NCBI GenBank assembly: GCA_028015205.1 | Contig: CM051516.1 | Span: forward strand, 53,572,230 to 53,636,229 | From: Mytilisepta virgata | Lineage: Eukaryota; Mollusca; Bivalvia; Mytilida; Mytilidae | DNA: 64,000 bases | Direction of reading: 5' to 3' | Shown here: positions 1-11,900 of the stretch, piece after piece | Position numbering within the stretch: position 1 is the first letter of the stretch | Layout of the letters: the number at the start of each line of letters is the position of its first letter | Position numbers and translations under genes: made by a program | The notes under the pieces: generated by a model | The model's database searches: none | What the model saw: the letters and a program-made list of their open reading frames with translations, nothing else | What the model was told of the DNA's origin: nothing

Positions 1-505
1 CACGTGTAGGAGGGATGATTGCTCCATATGTTGCTGATTCGGTAATATTTAAATAGTTTAAAATCAAGATTTTTTTTTCAACAGTTATATACACAGAAAA
101 TAATACCTAACTTTTGTTACAATACAAAAGATGTATTTTGTTTACTGATTTATGCTTATAATACAATTTATTGCTCCAGACATACCTCCTTTTATTATTG
201 ATAATAAGGAAAATAAGGAAAAAGAATGTGGGTGCTCCTTTATCAATGTTAGAGATATATTTGAAAATCATTGCATATACACGTACCTCGTCTTACCGCA
301 ATCTGCTCAAAAGGCTTATTGATTTCCACCCTCGAAAGTTCCTATGAAAAGGAATCCCATTTACCTACATACATGTGTATTAAAAGGAAACATACAGTTA
401 CGATAAATACCCCTGGATAGTCATGATTTTTAATATTAAAATCGAGAAATTGATGCTTCCGCGTTTAGTTTCAATCCAAATATGAAATTTTCGCATATTC
501 AGGTT

Positions 506-846
506 GACCGCCTATTAGAGTGTGGAAGTTCGCGGGTTCGATCCCTGGCCTGGTCAAACAAAAGACATTAAAATTGATATTTGTTGTTTCTCCGCCAAGC
601 ACGCGGCATTTGGAAGTAAGAGAAAAGGACTGGTCTGCTCGGAGTCAGTATAATGTCTCCTAGTGGCGTGATATGTCTTCCTGCGGACTATTACCCCCAG
701 AGCTATTACGTTAAAAATCCGGCTCAGCGTATCGGTCTAGCACAAGGCAGGGTTTATATTCATATCATATTAACATGTTCTCCTATCCTGATATGCATTA
801 AATAATTGCCACTGGACGTTAAACAGGTCATCCATCCATCCGTCAA
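506..846 (+). mobile_element. tRNA-headed SINE with target-site duplication
   Basis: A tRNA-like head with a clear RNA polymerase III B box (ggttcgatccc near 533-543) is followed by a body shared with the element at 47733-48099 (ctccgccaagcacgcggcat, cctgatatgca) and a tail resembling the V-domain of molluscan SINEs (gccactggacgttaaacag). It is flanked by a 9-bp direct repeat, attcaggtt, at 497-505 and 847-855, which marks the insertion borders. It sits in the intron just upstream of the transporter exon at 962. Confidence 0.8.
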
Positions 847-961
847 ATTCAGGTTATTTCTAAAGTAAATAGAGTTCTTCGTTCATGGAGAAAATAGAAA
901 CGTTTACATTTTAAACATCCTAAATACTTTAATACATAACTAAATGTATATCTAAATGCAG

Positions 962-3144
962 GCAAAAATTATTGGTGGAAATATTGGACAGGCAGTTCCA
1001 CTCGTTATATTTGGAGGAGCTTCCGTATTAGCAGGATTGATGTCTCTTCTATTACCGGAAACCCTAGGACAACATTTACCAGAATCAATTGAAGATGGTG
1101 TTATATTTGGAACGTAAGTTCTTTGCACAGGTCCCGTCCCTCCACAAGAAATCGACAGTCAAACATGTTTTCAAGGGCAGTTTTTGAATAAACCTTAGTC
1201 CGAATGACTCTCTTTTTATACCCATGTTTTACTGTCATGGATTTTCTTACTTTTAGATTAGCAATGAGCAGTAATTACCACGTTAAAACAAACATACGTT
1301 TCGAAAAAATCGAATTATACCATAGTCTTTACATTCTATTAATTATGTAAAAGAAAACATGGAAAGCTAACGTCTTTTATAACATGCTTACCCTTCCAGA
1401 GCACATGATGTCACTCCCCTTTTTTGGGGGGGCGGGGGGGGGGGGTTCACATTGTCAGTTCTTCTTTTAAATTTCTTTAATTTACTATGTATTTTACTTC
1501 TTTTAGGTGTAAGTTTTGTAGTGTAAATGTACATGTATGTTCTCATTGTCAGTCAGTTCTTTCCAACTAGCAATGTGACGTATGTTGTTACCGGGACAGG
1601 ACATGCTTACCCTTCCGGAGCACCTGATGTCACCCCCGGTTTTTTCTGGGATTTCAGATTGCTAGTGCTTTAGTTTCTGTGCTGTGTTATTCTAGTTTTG
1701 TTGAGTTTATTATACGTTCTGTGTATCTTTGTCACGTTTGTTTGTTGTTTTCCATTCTCTTGATTTTGTCTTTTCTTTGGACTTCGAATTTGTGGACCTT
1801 TCCCACTGTTTTGTCGATTCGGTGTTCTTTTGCCGATATATTATTTTTGCTGTTAAATGGATTACAAAATCAATGAATAAGATTTAATCGTTCTCTAACG
1901 ACACTTTAGCCGATTTAGAGAAAGATTAATCTTACCCAAGGGTGTCTGAGATTTCCTGATCTTGAGAGGGTTATGAAATTGTGTTTGATATTTGATGCTG
2001 ATTCTCACATTCCATTGCGTATTAACGTAACAATGCGTAACTATGAGCCGAACAATACGGTAAAGCAAAATACACCAAAAGAAATAGGATTTGAAAACAA
2101 AAACAACCAATGACTCCTTGAAGTTATAACTATTACAATAAGAGGTATAATACAATCACAAAAACTTTTAATTCATCATAAATTATAAATCGTTGCAATT
2201 AAACAGTGAAATGACACAATTTTATCCACGGCACGGTCAGTACTTCCAGTTTTCCCTGACGCGGTTAGGAAGACGAGAGACGCTTTATGTTTGATAAAAC
2301 CTTTTTGATTGCAGGCAGTGTAGAGTTTATTTGACAAATTCTAGGACAAGGAGTTTAGTTTTATTACATATAAAGATGTAGACTCCACGGTACACTTTCG
2401 AAATTATTCCCGGGAAATAGAGTTTTATCTCAACCTTGGGTAATGCATGGAAAATCTCACACCGGTAGAAATCGGAATTTCCTTGTATTTAAAGTTTGAA
2501 ATTACACTTTTTGTCTCAAATATTCGCTATAAATGTACTCACACCAACTTATTTCTGTTATCCAAAGTTGTGTTTTTGTCATGTATGTTTCATTTTAATT
2601 AATATTTACAATTCCTATATTGTTTCGAAATTATTCCCGGGAAATAGAGTGTTTTCTCACTCTTGGGTAATACATGGAATTCTGGAATTCTAACACCGGT
2701 AAAAAAACCGGAATTGCCTTGTCTTAAAGGTGTGAAATTACACTTTTTGTCTTAAATATTCGCTATAAATGTACTCACACCAAAGTTGTGTTTTTGTCAT
2801 GTATGTTTCATTTTAATTAATATTTACAATTCCTATATTGTTTCAAAATTATTCCCGGGAAATAGAGTTTTTTCTCACTCTTGGGTAATACATGGAATTC
2901 TAACACCGGTAAAAATCGGAATTGCCTTGTCTTAAAGGTGTGAAATTACACTTTTTGTCTCAAATATTCGCTATAAATGTTCTCACACCAAAGTTGTGTT
3001 TTTGTCACGTATGTTTCATTTTAATTAATATTTACAATTCCTATATTTTTTTCTTCATGTAGAGACCAATACAAAGAGAAGAAATCTAAGAAGTATAAGA
3101 TTCAACCTGACATCGAATTAAGTGTAACGATTACCAAGTTTTGA
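962..3144 (+). CDS. SLC22-type organic cation transporter-like protein, last two exons
   Basis: Two exons are visible: 962-1113 (after tgcag, before gtaagt) and 3063-3144 (after tgtag), ending at TGA 3142-3144. The splice is phase 2 and the frame stays open. The first exon gives a short membrane-like stretch (VPLVIFGGASVLAGLMSLL) followed by LPETLGQHLPESIEDG, the characteristic end of the MFS/SLC22 family after the last transmembrane helix. The second exon gives a short basic, cytoplasmic tail ending in TKF. The rest of the gene lies 5' of the window. Family knowledge: SLC22 members carry organic cations or anions across the plasma membrane; the substrate cannot be told from this C-terminus. 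The gene is convergent with the SIAE gene at 5987-14218. The family call is firm; the subtype (OCT, OAT or OCTN) is open. Confidence 0.8.
1385..1875 (+). repeat. Interspersed repeat, two related copies with a G-rich run
   Basis: Two related stretches begin with catgcttacccttccRgagcac (1385 and 1601). The same opening appears at about 34929-34950 (+) and, inverted, near 21450-21470, next to Penelope-like debris. It is therefore probably the 3' non-coding part of a retroelement. A run of about 20 bases, mostly G, lies at 1425-1445. The open frame at 1679-1876 is repeat DNA, not a gene. Confidence 0.5.
1890..2300 (+). repeat. Dispersed repeat, copy 1 (second copy at 23935-24365)
   Basis: The order of diverged blocks matches 23935-24365: ctttagccgatttagag, gggtgtctgagatttcc, aatacaccaaaagaaa, and a later acgagRaacgct-like block. 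Family unknown; no coding signal. The open frame on the minus strand inside it is not supported. Confidence 0.5.
2401..3048 (+). repeat. Tandem triplication of a ~220-bp unit in the SLC22 intron
   Basis: Three consecutive copies start with aaattattcccgggaaatag at 2401, 2628 and 2846 (periods 227 and 218 bp). Each contains caccggtaaaa-like and gtgttttgtcatgtatgtttc-like blocks. The last copy ends about 15 bp before the splice acceptor at 3062, so the repeat forms the sequence immediately upstream of the terminal exon. Confidence 0.85.
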
Positions 3145-3365
3145 CCTTGTAGAGAAAGAGATAAATATATTCAGAAAGGAAATATATTATTCATAAACTA
3201 CAGTATCTATTCCCCTATTTAGTAGACATAAAAGACATATATCAATGCTTTTTAGATCCTAGAGAGGGATCCATCTATGTGTACACTATTTGAAAATACA
3301 TATATTGTGTACTTCCGATCCTCGTCGTCCTAAGTAGCCTTCATTCACGTAGAGTATATGTTTGT

Positions 3366-3371
3366 AATAAA
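3366..3371 (+). terminator. Candidate polyadenylation signal of the SLC22-type gene
   Basis: A canonical aataaa lies about 220 bp downstream of the stop codon at 3144. Other weaker AT-rich signals are nearby; not proven. Confidence 0.4.
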
Positions 3372-4150
3372 GCTTGGTGAGAATCTCATCAAGAGATGAA
3401 ATGGCCAACTTGAAACTATACAGCACTATTAAATGATCATGTAATTGAATTACTTATTTACAAATTAAATAAGAGTATAAAGTATATACTATCAAAACCA
3501 AAAATTTCATTTTATCATTCAAATTCGATAACTGTCTCATGTGCATTAAACAAAATCCAAGACCTTTCAGAAACATCCTTCTTTTTTTTGCCAATAAATA
3601 ATTTGTTTATTCAGATATTGCTTGCTATTAAACAATTTCCCTTTCTGCTAACAGCTTCACAGAAGGTCCCTGTAAGGTTAGTACTCACAATGAACAGGGT
3701 TTCATGTGAGTAACACATATAATTCATAATGTTAGTTTTACATATAATTAAATGACAAAATAAAAACCTAATATTATTTCTTTTTATTATCTATTTAGTT
3801 TACTTCTCTTCAATAAGTAGAAAATGGAAATAAATAAAACAATTATCTTTTTAATTTTCATATATATGATATCAAAAGAATGAATGACCTTTTATTCACT
3901 AGAATGACCTTTTCGAGTATATATTTAATTTTACCTGATCTGATGACGACTGAAAAAACGAATCGTGTAAGTGAAACACGTGTCTTTTCTACTGTTTACT
4001 GATTGTGTTTAAATAATGGATTACTATACATTTCTTATTTGGTGAGTTTGAAGATTTATTAAGAAACACAAGATATATTTACGTCTTTCCGAGAAGTAAA
4101 GAAGTTGATACACAATACACAACTGTTTGAATAAAAAGCAATTAATAACA
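3372..4150. other. AT-rich intergenic DNA, no gene seen
   Basis: No splice-flanked open frame, RNA gene or clear repeat was recognised between the transporter 3' end and the LINE fragment. Confidence 0.5.
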
Positions 4151-5830
4151 ATATCAATCGTACAATGAAAACCTAAAGTAGACTCTTGAATTTGCCTATT
4201 AAAATATCTTTGTTTTCTTTGCGTTTGATTTCTGCATTTGCACTGAATTCTGATTTAAAAAGGTTATATATATCTACTGATTTTTCTCTTTGATTTGAGA
4301 TATAAAAGTATTTATAGATTGTAAAACCTATAACGGTAAAAATAACATTTAGCCCCCAATATTCTCTTTGTTTTATTTTGTAACCAGTGACTATATCTTT
4401 AAAGTTTACTTTCTTATTGAAATTTATTTTAGCAAGTTTTTCGTTTAAAATTACCCAAAAGTCTTTAAGGGCCATACATTCAATATAAAAGTGTTGTCAT
4501 GTGTCAATACATCCGCAACGAGAACAGTTTGGTGAGGATGTCCGTTTCCATTTATATAAATTTTCAGTTGTCGGGAGAATGTTACTGATAAGTTTCCATC
4601 TAAATACTTTTAATTTGCTTTGTTCGAGTTTGTGAATGAATTTAAAAAGATATGCAAAGTGTGAGTTTCCAAGGTTATACATTTTTTCCCATTTACAGAC
4701 ACCTACATTTTTAACGAGTTTTTCTTGAAGTAATTTTCTATAAATAGTTTTATTGTTTGTATTTTTTATTTCTTCTAAAGTTTTGTTAGTTCTAAAAGCA
4801 CGACTGTTTATGTTAACATTTGTCTTGAGTGAATTTTTGCTCTTAAGATAGTTTGCCAAGCTTTTGGTATGGATTTTTTTATCATTGCTAATTCCGCAAT
4901 CCAATTACTTTTTATTTTTAATTTTGTAAACACTTTTTCTCGACTAATTTCTCCCCTTTCATCTACAATGTCGTTTATGTAAATAATGTCACTGTTAATC
5001 CAATTACTCATTAATAAGGGTTTATTTCGAAATCGGATAAATTTGTTTCCCCAAATTATTTGCTTTCTTATTTCGCGAAAATTTGTTTGTTTTGATTAAT
5101 TTTAAGTGTTGAAAAGTATGTTTTGATGTCTATCATATTTAACCCCCCTTCTTCTAAGTTTGAGCATAAACTTTGTCTTTTGACACGGTCTCTTTTTTCC
5201 GTCCCATATAAACGCATAAATTTCTCTCTCAAGTTCATTTACTAACTTGTTATTTAAAACAGACGTTGGCCAGGAAAGTCAGTTGTGGGATTAATAAAGT
5301 TTTAATTATTAAAATTTTTCCAATCATTGTCAGATTTCTTTTTTTTCCAAGAGTTAATTAAATTTCTTATATTCTGAAATTGGTTTCCCAATTCAGTTTA
5401 TCACATTCATTTTTATTTGTTCCAAAATACATGCCTAGTACTTTTACTGGTTTGTCTGTGAAATTTATCCCATCTACTTTATCTTTACATTTTTTTCATT
5501 TTACCTATCCAAGTGCCTTCTGTTTTTGTTTTATTTAGTTTTAGTCCTGAAAAGGTTCCAAAAGTTTCTATGATATTTAAAGCCGCGCGTATTTCTTCTT
5601 TCGATTGTAGGAAAAGTGTGGTATCATCCGCCACTTGCGTTATTTTTAAACTATGAGTTTTTTTTATCGAGTTTAATTTGTATTCCTTTAATACTCTTAT
5701 CTTCTCTTAATTTGCATGCCATTATTTCAACGGTCATCACGAAAAGAATTGCACTACAGGGACATCCCTGACGGACTGAGCGGTGCCGAGAGCCATCCAT
5801 TATTAAACATCCTTCTTGAAACTTCTAGCC
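4150..5830 (-). mobile_element. Decayed L1/Tx1-like LINE, 5'-truncated RT region
   Basis: Read on the minus strand from about 5830 there is an RT palm start (SVRQGCPCSAILF), then the catalytic ADD box (VADDTTLFLQS, near 5610-5640), a GLKLNKTKTEG block (about 5530-5560), a thumb-like part, and a C-terminal region with a Cys-rich zf-RVT-like end (WKLISNILPTTENLYKWKR then NCSRCGCIDT, 4497-4904). A last open frame runs 4173-4475. Several stops and frameshifts break the frame and the endonuclease half is missing, so it is dead. It lies directly downstream of SIAE copy A, on the same strand. Confidence 0.75.
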
Positions 5831-5986
5831 CGTTCCTAACATCGGTTGCTAAACCTCATTAAAGCTGTGGTGTAAGATTAAAGTCATCTTATAAAAAATA
5901 CTGTATCAGACATAATTTGTCAGGCAAAAACAACAACGAAAATATATGCTCAAATTAAGCCATCTTACACGTTGGTTAAGTCTGTA

Positions 5987-8900
5987 TCAATATATCGTCC
6001 TCTTTCTAACTCTTATTTTATCGTATTCAGGATGTCCAAATAACCCAATTGTTATAAATGGCGGTGCAGGGAGGCCATTATCTTTATTATACACTGCACA
6101 TTTTAAGAAGTCACAAGGTGATTCCCTCCATGCGTATCGAAGTCCCATCACGTGATCATACATAGAGCAGCTCTTATATGAGAGGGTAACTGAATAGTCG
6201 TCATGTGCCACTATAGGTGCATGAATCCACTTTGAAGTATTGTCGTTACATTGTGACTGATTATTTGGTGAACAACATACCTAGGAAGTAAAAACAATTG
6301 TATGAATATAAAGGCGTGTTTTCACGATTCACTTAGGCACCAGCAATATTGAACTGAATTAAAATTGAATCTCAAGATCGATTAATACATGTTTCATTTG
6401 TCATGACCATTAAAATAAGCATACAGCAATACTGTCTATGAACAAAAAGTTAGGGAAGCCAAACAAATGGAGTTGTGAGAGTACTTTTAACTAGATTCCA
6501 AAAATTATAAACTAAAATTTTAACACATTGTTTTTGATTTCTGAAGAAAGTTACAAAAAATTGTTTCATATCTCTGTTGAAAGTTACACATTACCTCAAA
6601 TCCATCCACTGATCTTACATCTAAGTGTGTAGTTCTATTATCATATTCTATTCGCAATGTTCTGTATCCTATATCAATGTAATAAGCATCACGCTGAGGT
6701 CCCTGAAACCTATTATTGGTTGTTTTGTTGTAGGCTACAACCATACCGGAAATAAATAAACGGTTGGCTATATCCTGTTTGTCACGTGGATGTATGCTTT
6801 GGTATTGGATATGCAATTAAAAAAAATATTTTTGTTGATAATCACATTTGTAATTATATTTATGAAATGATTAACTTATTAGCGTACCTATAGTATAAAT
6901 TCGAAAATATACTGAAACGTCATACACTTACCACACTGACGTTTCTTTGATGCTTATACATGTACAGGAATTTCTAGCAAAATGTGATACCAAAGATTTT
7001 AACTATATTGATTTTTGACAAACATAATTATTTTCCAAAAGTTGAAATTATTCGAAATTACAGACTTTGGTGAGGTCGTTAGATTTACTACTAATTATCA
7101 GTTGTTCTTATACATGTTATACACAGATGCCTTTTTGTTTGTACTGGGAAAAAGTCCTAACTTAAAGCCTATATGTGAGTAAAAAATAAGTTTCACCCGC
7201 TCTATGACAGGAACCGAGCATGAATGTGTATTAATTGATAGGAAAATCAATACCTTTGGACGACAGGAAGCATATGTACAGAATTTTACAGTTTAACGGT
7301 ATATATGTCTTCAGAAAACTATGCAAAATTAGAGAAATCTTACTGTATAGACACTTTCTTACGGGAAGTATAACACTCAATAACCATTTCACCTTCATAT
7401 ACCTGGTCACCACTTTTTATTTGTAAAGTGGTTCGTGCATACATAGAAGATATTTTCTCTATTGGCATTATTCTAACTCTTCGATATGTACTTTGGTACA
7501 TGTAAGTTGATACGATGTCAAAGTAACATTTACATGTACATATATAATATTACAGTTTATTGACATGCAGAGAAATTTTTATGAAAAGCGTATATTTTTT
7601 GCATCTTTAAAACCTTTTTTTCATATAGTGTATGCAATAATATGGCTAATCACTGGCTATTACGCGCTACACCCATATTTGATGTAAGAGTATGTGAATC
7701 TCGCAAACCTGGAACACTTTAGTGATCAAACATATGCAACACTTACCTGCCAAATGGCGATGAAAAGTCTGGTAAATCCATGGCAACAGCCATAAAGACT
7801 CTTGGCATGTAGTAATTAGGTACATATCCGATGTCAGCTGTCTGATGCCATCGTATGTCCGGAAATCCAGTGCTTATATCGTATTTAGATCTGTCACGAT
7901 CTGGCGCTAGCTACAATTAATTAAAATGTAAAGGTACAAAAATTTTTTTTTTTTAATTTAACGCACTTAAGGAAGACACAAACGTGAACAGAGACAGATT
8001 GGGTTCCGCAATATCGAATCCAAGTGACGTCATATCCATCTAAACTTCAAACTTAAAAAACGGTCTGTAAAATCTGTTTGGTTTTTTCGCAAAATATTTA
8101 AGATTGTCCGAACGTGAAGTTCCATATTTCTCCATTGAGCATGTACAAAAAATATAAGAATTTGGACGTGTCGGATACATGAAAAGACAGAATATAATTT
8201 AAAGATTTTAGGTTCGCTTTAAAATGGAGGAGAAAATCGAAAAATTAAATTAAAATGAAATAACTATTTATCTCTTTTTATACCTGAACAAATCCAAATG
8301 GAAATTCAAAATCTGTCTCTTTGCCAGAGTTGGTATTAAACTGTTTTCGCCAATCAGCTATCATAGACGGGAATGTACAGTTGTATGTGTTTGGATTAAA
8401 GACGTTGTTTTCTCCTAAGTTTAAATAAAAGTATTCTAACCATGGAGTAAATATCTGTCAAACTGAGGAAACAATAAGTCTAATTTCTCTTCAAGTGTCC
8501 ACTAGTATACAAAAAGTGTGTTTTGTGCATCATAATTCTTTCTGGTTTTGTTTCGAAAATCCTCTTTGATCCGCTCGTGTATATAATTTCAAACTAATAT
8601 GTCTTAAATCTTTATTTTAATTATCCATATTATATCACAGTATATTTTTTCTAAATAAAACAAAGATAATACTTTTACATGTACTATTTTTCCTGTTTTT
8701 AAACCTGAAACTATTGACCGATCAAAGGTTTCCACTACTATTGACCTCTGACTATTTACTAGTCCCCTCACATACGCAGTCAATTTAATGTATTTATTAT
8801 ACCTCAGTATGTTTTTTCTATATAAAAATTGAGACAATAATTTTACTATTTATTTACCGGTGAGTAGTTTCCAAAAAGTCAAAATCGGTTCCCCATTGTG

Positions 8901-11900
8901 TCCGTCCCACCCTTATTTTGATTTTTTGGTAAATTGTGAAACTGGTTTTCGACCCGAAGAAGCACGAAATATTTGCAATTGAGCTTTGAACAAGAAACAA
9001 TCAACAAATCGGTCATGTGGATTTGCTCTTTTCACACTATTCACTACACAATGTTCCTTTCATCGGGATGCTTGTAACGTCTTGTCATCGTTGCGTTTTT
9101 ATAAATGATATTCATGTAATTAAACATGTAAACCTTCGGGATAGTAGCCAAAAGTACTAGTCTTGAGACTAAATATTCCTCGCTTTGCAGCTCTCTCGAC
9201 AATCATTTTCCGTAAAATATCGCTCGCGACCATTCTACTTAGAATTTAGCTGTATCGATAAATATCGTTATCTAAACATGCTAAACAAAACAACAAGTAC
9301 AACAGACAGATTTTATGATTTTTTTTTGCATAAAAATTCGTATCGATAATGCTTATATAGTATGTAAATAAATATATACCTTGATACCAAATAACTCCAT
9401 AAATGACCATTTTTGTGAAAGGATACATCATTGCATTCCACAAAGATGAGTAAGCTGGGGAAACACTGAAACTTACAAAGATGACTTACAAAGATGGAGT
9501 CTTAACGCTTCAGTTTTATATAGAGTGTATACTCAAATAAAAATAGAACATGTAAATATGGTAACTTTAGTTAACGCAAGATACAGTGCTTGGCAGGAAC
9601 ATTGACAGTTATCCTGTAATGCAGTGGACCTACATACTATATTGTTTCTTACTAATATTTTGCAAGAAAAATGTATCCAACAATGGTTTATAAAGTTAAA
9701 GATCATATTAAAGTTTATAAGTACAGAAAAATATTACCTTGTGTCATACAAATTCTGCAGTATAATTGGCTTACGTAGGCGTAGGCAATGATAAAACAGA
9801 AAATGGCGGACCGAGAAGTTAGGGTTTAAAATCCAACAAATAAGAATCTACAGATGTTAAAATAGCAACATAAATACATAATTTATAAATACCTTTGCCC
9901 AGGATTAGGCATAGTAATGCCACACTTGCTCAAAACAGCTGGAGATGACCACATTTCAATTTCGGTACCACCCCAAGCAGACGCCACAAGACCAATCGGA
10001 TACCTTCTATCTTGATAAATACGTTTCCCATATAACCAGCACAAAGCAGAAAAATAGGTCCACGGCTTATGACCAACTGTATCTAAAATTAAAAAGTATT
10101 GAGATTGTTTATTGTCATAAAATGGTTGATGTTGACCTAATGCTTCCAATTTAACCGCGAGATCATTCAAGCAATATATGGCTATGGTGAGAAATTTTAA
10201 TTCTAATGTACCATGGTACCTTTTTACAGTGTATATACATTAAGACTGATTTAAATTACCTTGATTTGGAATCGACCATTTTTCTTCTACAACCTTTAAG
10301 TCATCAAGAGGAATACCAGACGTTTCTAGTGCAGCAGTAAAAACTCGAATGTTTGGAAAGTTCTTTGCATCGTGCATTTCGGCGGTAGCATTTTTAGCCT
10401 ACGAAATAACAATAAATATCTATTTGTGTTTTATTCATGTGTAACAACTATTAAGAATGGCGGTTTAAAACAATCTTCGATGCATAAGACATTTATTACA
10501 ACTGTAAATCCTGTTATCAGATTCTTAACTCAATAGGTTTGATTTGTTACTGTTATTACATGTACTTAAATCATTCGTGTGAGGTTAGCCTATTCATCAA
10601 ACTGTGGATGATTTTTTATGAATCTAAATTTTCTGCGCTAAATGATGAAAACTATTCACCAATCTGAACAGTTTTAATTATAAATGTTATACTCTATTTT
10701 TTTTATCAAATAATTGTCTTCTTCAAATTATCTTTCCTTATCAAACATGACCGACTATCCTGACTGACTGGTTTATCTAAACATGACACATTCGTCATGT
10801 TCGTATCGTGTATCTACGAAAGCTTATTTGGGTCAAAAAGGTGAAGAAAAAAATCATAACTCGTGGCAACGATTCATTACCTTGGTAACACTTTACTTAT
10901 TCGTGCCCAAGACTTATGAACACGTTTCCACTATTTATCAAGTCGATGACTATTAATTCGTTGGCTACGAGCTAATAAAGCGTGACCACGAGTTACTAAG
11001 GGGTTACCACCATTTAATATAGCGTGACCACGAGATACTAAGGCGTGACCACTAGTTAATAAATTGTGGCCACGAGTTAGTAAAGCGCAGTGACGAGTTA
11101 ATAAATCGTAACCAAGAGTTATAACTTCAACATAAATTTTAACCCAAATAAGCGTTCGTATGTATCTTACCACATGATCAAGGTCGTTACGTCAGAAATC
11201 TTGTGGATTATAAGATATAAAACCTGCAATGTAATTTGTTACCAAGAATCCAATAATTCATTTACTACCCTGTTCCTCAATTTAATTTAGATATTTTGAT
11301 ATATTTACCTTTTCTAAACAGTATTAACAATTATTACAGCAAAGTGATATTTGTAAATATTCCAGATTATTCTAAATTCTTAACTTAAAAAATATATATT
11401 TATATATTTAAAGATTGTTTGGTTTCATTTTATATTCCGTGATGCTTGGTAAACCTACTTTAGATGATGGATAAGAGAACAGTGATGTTTAGAATCCGGT
11501 GACAAACAAAACACTTATATCGAAAAATATTTTTTACTTTTAAATTCTGTAACGGATGGTGATGCTTTGTAAATTTTAAAAGGAACAATAAATGTGTCTT
11601 AAGGATGATCGCTGGTCTACTAGGCAATAAAAAGGATTTGAAATTGGTGTTTTAGTTTGAGAGAACATATGAATAGTAAACAAATAAGCAAGAAAAAAAA
11701 TATAGGTTTATGTACTCATTTTAGAGCTACAAGGCCTTGAAAATGTGCAGAAAATGGGTTTTCTCTGGATTGTTCATTGTTTTTGCATTACATCGTCAGT
11801 CTCTCAAAAATGTATGAAAAAATAAAAAGAATTTCATAAAATTTTGTCAAATACCATTTTAAGGTATATATGAATGAATTATAAAAGAAAAAGTCAGGGT

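Noticed and set aside
10931..11173. Heptad-repeat protein on the minus strand
   Set aside because: Product of a ~21-bp intronic minisatellite in SIAE copy A.
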